A DNA stretch of 64,000 nt from positions 2,069,501-2,133,500 of the forward strand of contig NZ_AP018558.1 in NCBI RefSeq assembly GCF_003574215.1. The letters run 5' to 3'. Below are positions 59,642-64,000 of the stretch, in pieces (positions within the stretch are counted from its first letter, which is position 1; the number at the start of each line of letters is the position of its first letter). A model generated the notes under the pieces. The model was not told the DNA's origin, did not search any database, and worked only from the letters and a program-made list of their open reading frames with translations. Source of the DNA: Hydrogenophilus thermoluteolus. Lineage in GTDB: Bacteria > Pseudomonadota > Gammaproteobacteria > Burkholderiales > Rhodocyclaceae. Position numbers and translations under genes: made by a program.

Positions 59642-61045
59642 GTGCTGCCCACGCCGTACGTCCTGCTCGATCTCGAGACCACAGGCGCGCATCCGGAGCG
59701 TGACCGGATCATCGAGGTAGCGCTCACCCGGGTCACGGATTCTGCGTCGCCCGCTGAGCGGTGGGAGACGCTGATCAACCCTGAAGTGCCCATTCCACCG
59801 GTGATCGAACGGCTGGTGGGGATCAGCAGTGCGATGGTCGCCGAAGCGCCAACGTTTGCCGAAATTGCGGAAACGTTGCGCGCGTTCTTGGCCGATGCGG
59901 TGCTCGTCGCGCACAATGTCCGTTTCGATTATGGGTTTTTGAAGCAGGCGTTTGCCCGCTGCGGCATTGCGTTTTCTGTGCCCCTTTTTTGCACGGTGAA
60001 GTTCGCGAAAGCGCTGGAACCGGAGCACCGCCGCCACGGGCTCGACGCGCTGATCGAACGGCACGGCTTTTCGTGTCCGGCCCGCCACCGCGCACGCGGT
60101 GACGTTGCGGTGCTCGAACAGTATCTGGCCTTTGCGCAGGCCCATTTTCCGCCCGAACGGCTGTTGATCGCTCGCGAAGCGGCGATGAAGCACCCCGCGC
60201 GCCCGCCGGGGTTGGCCGAAGGGGTGATCGAGGCGATTCCCGAAACGGCGGGTGTCTATCTCTTTTTCGGCGACAACGATCTGCCGCTCTATATCGGCAA
60301 GAGCAAAGGGCTGCGCAGCCGCGTCACTGCGCATTTCAGCGCAGCTACCCGCAACGCGACGGACGCGGAGATCGCGCGGCAGATCCGCCGCATCGAGTGG
60401 TTGGAGACCGCGGGAGACCTGCACGCGCAGCTGGTAGAGGCCGAATTGGTTCAGTCGATGAAGCCGCGCTACAACAAGCGGCTGCGCCACAATCAGGTGG
60501 CCGTGGCGATCCACGTCGCGGGTTTGAATGCGGCTACCCGCGCACCGCTCACCGTCACCTATCTGCCCATCCAGGGCACCGATCCCCGCGCTTGGCCTGC
60601 TGGGACGTTTGGCGCGTTCTCCAACCGCAAACAGGCGGAACAGACGTTGCGGCAATTGGCGAAAAACCATGGGCTTTGTCCGGTGCGGCTCGGTTGGGAG
60701 CCTGCTTCGCGCCGCGCGTGCAGTGCGCATCAGTTGCGTCATTGCCACGGTTGGTGCGCAGGCAAAGAGTCCGCCACGGAACACGACGCGCGCTTGCTTG
60801 CGGCATTGCAGCAATTGGCGCCACACCCGTGGCCGCACGACGGTCCAGTTCTTCTCCCTGAAGCAAACGAAACAGGCAGCCGCACGGTCTGGTTTCTGGT
60901 CGACCAGTGGTGTCTGCTCGCGCGTTTCGAACGCGAGCCGACACCGGACGAGATTGCCGCCGCGTGCGCAAAACCCTACCGCTTCGATCTCGACGTGTTT
61001 CGCATCCTCAAAGCCCACGGGCTTGCCAAACTCTCGGTACAATAG
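59642..61045 (+). CDS. DnaQ-like exonuclease fused to a GIY-YIG (UvrC/Cho-like) nuclease
   Basis: A 467-residue DNA nuclease. Residues about 1-165 are a DEDD 3'-5' exonuclease (LLDLETTGAHPERDRIIEV, VAHNVRFDYGFLKQAF, HRARGDVAVLEQYL). Residues about 195-300 are a GIY-YIG domain (ETAGVYLFFGDNDLPLYIGK, RYNKRLRHNQ) like that of UvrC and Cho. The C-terminal half has a UvrC-like Cys-rich segment (CSAHQLRHCHGWCAGK). It starts from GTG at 59642. It may act in nucleotide excision repair or as a Cho-type backup; this is family inference. Confidence 0.87.
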   Translation: MLPTPYVLLDLETTGAHPERDRIIEVALTRVTDSASPAERWETLINPEVPIPPVIERLVGISSAMVAEAPTFAEIAETLRAFLADAVLVAHNVRFDYGFLKQAFARCGIAFSVPLFCTVKFAKALEPEHRRHGLDALIERHGFSCPARHRARGDVAVLEQYLAFAQAHFPPERLLIAREAAMKHPARPPGLAEGVIEAIPETAGVYLFFGDNDLPLYIGKSKGLRSRVTAHFSAATRNATDAEIARQIRRIEWLETAGDLHAQLVEAELVQSMKPRYNKRLRHNQVAVAIHVAGLNAATRAPLTVTYLPIQGTDPRAWPAGTFGAFSNRKQAEQTLRQLAKNHGLCPVRLGWEPASRRACSAHQLRHCHGWCAGKESATEHDARLLAALQQLAPHPWPHDGPVLLPEANETGSRTVWFLVDQWCLLARFEREPTPDEIAAACAKPYRFDLDVFRILKAHGLAKLSVQ

Positions 61046-61049
61046 CGCT

Positions 61050-61319
61050 ATGCCACGCACCGATATCGAAATCATCAACAAACTGGGGTTGCACGCGCGC
61101 GCCAGCGCCAAGCTTGCGGAGCTGGCGAACCGCTTCCCGTGCGAGATCTGGCTCGAGCGTAATGGTAGGCGGGTGAACGCCAAAAGCATCATGGGGATTT
61201 TGATGCTCGCCGCGGCGAAAGGGACCACGGTAACCGTTGAGACGCAAGGCGAAGAGGCTGAAGCAGCGCTCGCGGCGATCGTCGATCTTGTCCAGAACCG
61301 CTTCGGCGAACCGGAGTAA
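61050..61319 (+). CDS. ptsH: HPr phosphocarrier protein
   Basis: An 89-residue PTS carrier. The phosphorylated histidine is in KLGLHARASAK (residue about 16), and the regulatory-type serine site is in NAKSIMGILML. It is phosphorylated by EI encoded downstream (4-bp gap). It probably feeds PTS-based regulation, since no sugar-specific EII is seen here. Confidence 0.96.
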   Translation: MPRTDIEIINKLGLHARASAKLAELANRFPCEIWLERNGRRVNAKSIMGILMLAAAKGTTVTVETQGEEAEAALAAIVDLVQNRFGEPE

Positions 61320-61323
61320 CGCG

Positions 61324-63072
61324 GTGTCCGCCGTTGCGTTCACGCTCCACGGGCTTGGGGTCTCTTCCGGGATCGCGATCGGTCGCGTCCATCTGGTCTC
61401 CCACGCGCTGCTGGAGGTACCGCACTACGAAATCCCGCCGGAACGGGTTGCGGAGGAGCGCACGCGTCTCAAAGAGGCGGTGGATGCGGTACGCACCGAA
61501 CTGCGTTTGTTGCGCGCAGCGGCCGACCAGAGCGCCGCACAGCAAGAGCTCGACGCGTTCATCGACCTGCAGATCTTGATGCTCGACGACCCGATGCTCA
61601 TCGACGCGGCGCTGGAGCGAATCGCGGCAAACGGGATCAACGCCGAATGGGCGTTGGCGCAACAGCTCGAGGAGCTCCTGGCGGCGTTCGAGGCGATCGA
61701 CGACGCCTACCTGCGCGAACGCAGGCAGGATGTGATTCAAACCGTCGAGCGGCTGATGAAGGAGTTGCGCGGCCTGGCGCGACCGATGCGCGCGCGGCAC
61801 GAAGATTGGCCGACGATCATCGTCGCGCACGACCTCTCTCCTGCCGATACCATCGGGTTTCGCGGGCAACGGATTGGCGGATTTCTTACCGACGTCGGTA
61901 GCCCCACGTCGCACACTGCGATCGTCGCGCGTAGCCTCAAGCTCCCTGCGGTGGTAGGGGTGCGCCACGCGCGCCAGCTCTTGGAAGACGACGAACTGGT
62001 CATCATCGACGCGCGCCGCGGGGTGGCGATTGCCAATCCACCGCCAGAGGTGGTCGAAGAGTATCGGTTACGCAAAGCGGAGCTCGATCTCGAGCGCACC
62101 CGTCTGGCGCGACTCAAAGAATCGGCGACGCGCACCCTCGACGGCACCGAGATTCAGCTCCACGCCAACATCGAGTCGCCGAAGGATTTGCCTGCCGTGC
62201 GTGCGGTAGGAGCGGACGGAATTGGCCTTTACCGCACCGAGTTCCTGTTCACCGAACGCGCCGACCGGCCGTCGGAAGCCGAGCAGTTCGAAGCCTACCG
62301 CGAGGTGGTGCGCGGCATGAAGGGCAAACCGGTGACGATTCGCACCTTCGACCTGGGCGCGGACAAAGATTTCGACCTGAGCGATGAGCGGCGCGCACCC
62401 GCAAACCCGGCGCTAGGGTTGCGCGGGATCCGCTACTGCCTGGCCGAACCCGCCTTTTTCCTCACCCAATTGCGGGCGATCTTGCGCGCCGCGGCGTGCG
62501 GGCCGGTGAAAATTTTGCTGCCGATGGTGATGCACGCGAGCGAAATCGATCGGGCGCGGCAACTGATCGCGCAGGCGCGCAGCGAACTCGTCGCCGAAGG
62601 AGTCAAAGTGCCGGAACAGATACCGGTGGGCGCGATGATCGAAGTCCCTGCGGCGGCGATCGCGTTGCCGATGATCGCGCGCCGGGTCGATTTTCTTTCG
62701 ATCGGCACGAACGACCTCATTCAATATACGCTGGCGATCGACCGCCAAGACGACGCCGTTGCCGAACTCTACGATCCGCTCCACCCCGCGGTGCTGCGCC
62801 TGCTCGCTGGGATTCTTTCGTTTGCGGCGCGGATCGATCTCCCTGTTTCGCTGTGCGGCGAATTGGCAGGCGACCCGGACTACGCGTGGCTCCTTGCTGC
62901 GCTGGGGTTACGCGAATTCTCGATGCATCCGGAGCGGTTGCTGGAGGTACGGCAGCGGCTGCTCTATGCGAACCTGGACGAATTGGCGCCCAAAGCGCAA
63001 CGTTTGGTAAAACTGGACGAACCACAAAAGATCCGCGAGGCGTTTGCGCGCTTCAACGACGGGGCGCGGTAG
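61324..63072 (+). CDS. ptsI: PTS enzyme I (phosphoenolpyruvate-protein phosphotransferase)
   Basis: Transfers phosphate from PEP to HPr. It has 582 residues from a GTG start. The active histidine is in DVGSPTSHTAIVARS (near residue 197). The PEP-binding C-terminal domain has GADGIGLYRTEFLF, RTFDLGADKDFD, ALGLRGIRYCL, FLSIGTNDLIQYTLAIDR and SLCGELAGDPDY with the catalytic cysteine. It lies directly after ptsH. Confidence 0.97.
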   Translation: MSAVAFTLHGLGVSSGIAIGRVHLVSHALLEVPHYEIPPERVAEERTRLKEAVDAVRTELRLLRAAADQSAAQQELDAFIDLQILMLDDPMLIDAALERIAANGINAEWALAQQLEELLAAFEAIDDAYLRERRQDVIQTVERLMKELRGLARPMRARHEDWPTIIVAHDLSPADTIGFRGQRIGGFLTDVGSPTSHTAIVARSLKLPAVVGVRHARQLLEDDELVIIDARRGVAIANPPPEVVEEYRLRKAELDLERTRLARLKESATRTLDGTEIQLHANIESPKDLPAVRAVGADGIGLYRTEFLFTERADRPSEAEQFEAYREVVRGMKGKPVTIRTFDLGADKDFDLSDERRAPANPALGLRGIRYCLAEPAFFLTQLRAILRAAACGPVKILLPMVMHASEIDRARQLIAQARSELVAEGVKVPEQIPVGAMIEVPAAAIALPMIARRVDFLSIGTNDLIQYTLAIDRQDDAVAELYDPLHPAVLRLLAGILSFAARIDLPVSLCGELAGDPDYAWLLAALGLREFSMHPERLLEVRQRLLYANLDELAPKAQRLVKLDEPQKIREAFARFNDGAR

Positions 63073-63111
63073 CCGCAGTCGCTCGCTCGGATGCCGGTGC
63101 GTACTGACTGG

Positions 63112-64000
63112 TCAATTGGGCGTGCGCTCTGCAGCGTTCTGCGCGTGCGCGCGTGGCTGTACGCTTGCGGTGGCAGTATGACGCGGTTCAAGATGCGGGG
63201 CAACGGCATCGGCGAGTTGCACGAGTACCGCATCCACCCCCCCTTCGGCGGCGCTCCAAAGGTCGATCGCAGCGACGAGCACCTGGTACGCGGCGTCGAT
63301 GCGACTGGCGCGCACCTTCGCCAATTCTTGCTGCGCGTTCAGCAGATCGACCGCGTTGCGGGTTCCCGCCTGAATCCCCTTTTCGGTGCCGATCACCGCT
63401 TGCTGCGCAGAGCGTTCCGCCTGTTCGAGCGCTTGCCACTGCGCGTAGCCAAAGCGCAGCGCGGTGTAGGCCTGAGTCACCGATTGGGTGAGTTCGCGCC
63501 GTTTCGCTTCGGTTTTGAGTTGCGCTTCTTCGAGCGCCGCAAGCGCCGCACGCACCGACGCGTCGATCCCACCCCCTGCGTAGAGCGGAATCTGCAGTTG
63601 GACCGCGGCGCTGGTGGTGTCGTACTGCTGACCGATCGTGGTTTCGGTGTCGCTGCGGCTCATCCGCCGGGTCACCACCAGATCCACGATGGGTTTGTGC
63701 TGCCCACGCTGTTGTTCGACCTGCTGCCGTGCCGCGGCTTCTTGCGCGACGAGCGCGCGCACCTCGGGGTGGTGGGTATGGGCTGCATCGATCCACGCCG
63801 TGAGCGGCTTGGCAAGCGCCCGTTCGGCAAGTGGCGGCACCGCCTGCATCGCATCGAGTTCGTCCTCACTGACCGAGCGCCCGATGAGCGCTGCGAGCGC
63901 CGCGAGCGCCTGCTGCAACGTCCCCTCTTGCTTCAAGACGGCCGCTTGGGCGATATCGAGCCGCGCTTTGGCATCTTCGACGTCGGTCCGTGTGGCGTTA
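63112..64000 (-). CDS. TolC-family outer-membrane efflux protein (partial, N-terminus outside window)
   Basis: The visible 295 residues are the C-terminal two-thirds of a TolC-like channel protein. At the right edge the frame reads NATRTDVEDAKARLDIAQ, a typical TolC helix segment. It continues with the VRALVAQEAAARQQVEQQRG helix, a beta-strand block (GQQYDTTSAAVQLQIPLYAGGG), the second helical pair (ALRFGYAQWQALEQAERSAQ) and GTRNAVDLLNAQQEL. The gene starts beyond 64000. It is convergent with ptsI. Confidence 0.93.
   Translation of the reverse strand, partial: NATRTDVEDAKARLDIAQAAVLKQEGTLQQALAALAALIGRSVSEDELDAMQAVPPLAERALAKPLTAWIDAAHTHHPEVRALVAQEAAARQQVEQQRGQHKPIVDLVVTRRMSRSDTETTIGQQYDTTSAAVQLQIPLYAGGGIDASVRAALAALEEAQLKTEAKRRELTQSVTQAYTALRFGYAQWQALEQAERSAQQAVIGTEKGIQAGTRNAVDLLNAQQELAKVRASRIDAAYQVLVAAIDLWSAAEGGVDAVLVQLADAVAPHLEPRHTATASVQPRAHAQNAAERTPN

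Noticed and set aside
1..64000. Search for tRNA, rRNA, cobalamin riboswitch and CRISPR features
   Set aside because: No cloverleaf, rRNA-like segment, B12-box-type leader or spacer array was recognised by eye; the B12 operon leader lies outside the window.

Overview
The window is high-GC chromosomal DNA from a Gram-negative bacterium, most likely a betaproteobacterium. Supporting features are the glnA - DUF4124 - ntrB - ntrC order with a sigma-54 promoter, BamC next to DapA, a DUF2782 protein, a DUF3460 protein, HPr/EI of the proteobacterial type, and an LPS/MsbA gene neighbourhood. A Hydrogenophilales-like organism would fit, but that is inference from gene style only. Genes are tightly packed, many with ATGA or GTGA stop/start overlaps. 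No gene-free stretch exceeds about 300 bp outside insertion sequences. I saw no rRNA, tRNA or CRISPR array.

Region 1 (1-8702) is a cobalamin operon on the + strand: the tail of an upstream gene (possibly cbiD), cobL (cbiET), cobI (cbiL), cbiG, cobJ (cbiH), bluB, a pterin-4a-carbinolamine dehydratase, cobU, cobT, cobS and a CobC-type phosphatase. It covers ring methylation and contraction, lower-ligand (DMB) synthesis and nucleotide-loop assembly. CbiG implies the cobalt-early ring route, while BluB needs oxygen. Region 2 (8713-20627) has a GT4 glycosyltransferase, a long perfect hairpin, IS5-family copy 1, a WaaL-like O-antigen ligase clipped by that IS, a DUF2782 protein, a LOG-family protein, polA, an MsbA-like exporter, a coiled-coil repeat protein and an ELM1-like protein. 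Region 3 (20699-29115) holds rlmD, bamC, dapA, an EEP-family nuclease/phosphatase, a ClsB-like phospholipase-D protein, nadA, a rhodanese and a CDF metal exporter. Region 4 (29127-36718) is a nitrogen-control block (NtrC site, sigma-54 promoter, glnA, DUF4124 protein, ntrB, ntrC), a DUF4160/DUF2442 pair, dksA and cysS.

Region 5 (36740-59182) is an exopolysaccharide/capsule locus, visibly more A/T-rich in places. A sigma-70 promoter drives a GfcA-like small protein, then a strong terminator hairpin, a GfcB/YjbF lipoprotein, a 1169-residue GfcC-YjbH-PAP2 fusion, a Wza-type exporter and a Wzz-type co-polymerase. On the opposite strand lie a WecA-like initiating transferase and the C-terminal half of a GT4 glycosyltransferase. 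A nested IS island follows (IS5 copy 2; an IS3-family remnant split by a decayed IS21 element; a frameshifted IS701-family element at about 46.5-51.7 kb). Beyond it are a radical SAM/polysaccharide pyruvyl transferase fusion, a Wzx-like flippase, and fcl, gmd and manC for GDP-L-fucose. The locus keeps initiation, flipping, export and sugar supply, but no intact chain-building glycosyltransferase is visible, so the polymer pathway looks damaged in this strain.

Region 6 (59337-64000) has a DUF3460 protein, a DnaQ/GIY-YIG fusion nuclease, ptsH, ptsI and the C-terminal part of a TolC-type outer-membrane protein.

The most unusual items are the two multidomain fusions in the polysaccharide locus, the terminator placed between its first two genes, the recurring Pro/Ala/Thr-rich linkers inside otherwise conserved proteins (PolA, MsbA, NtrC, CysS, CbiG N-terminus), and the 75-bp in-frame repeat array of the coiled-coil gene.
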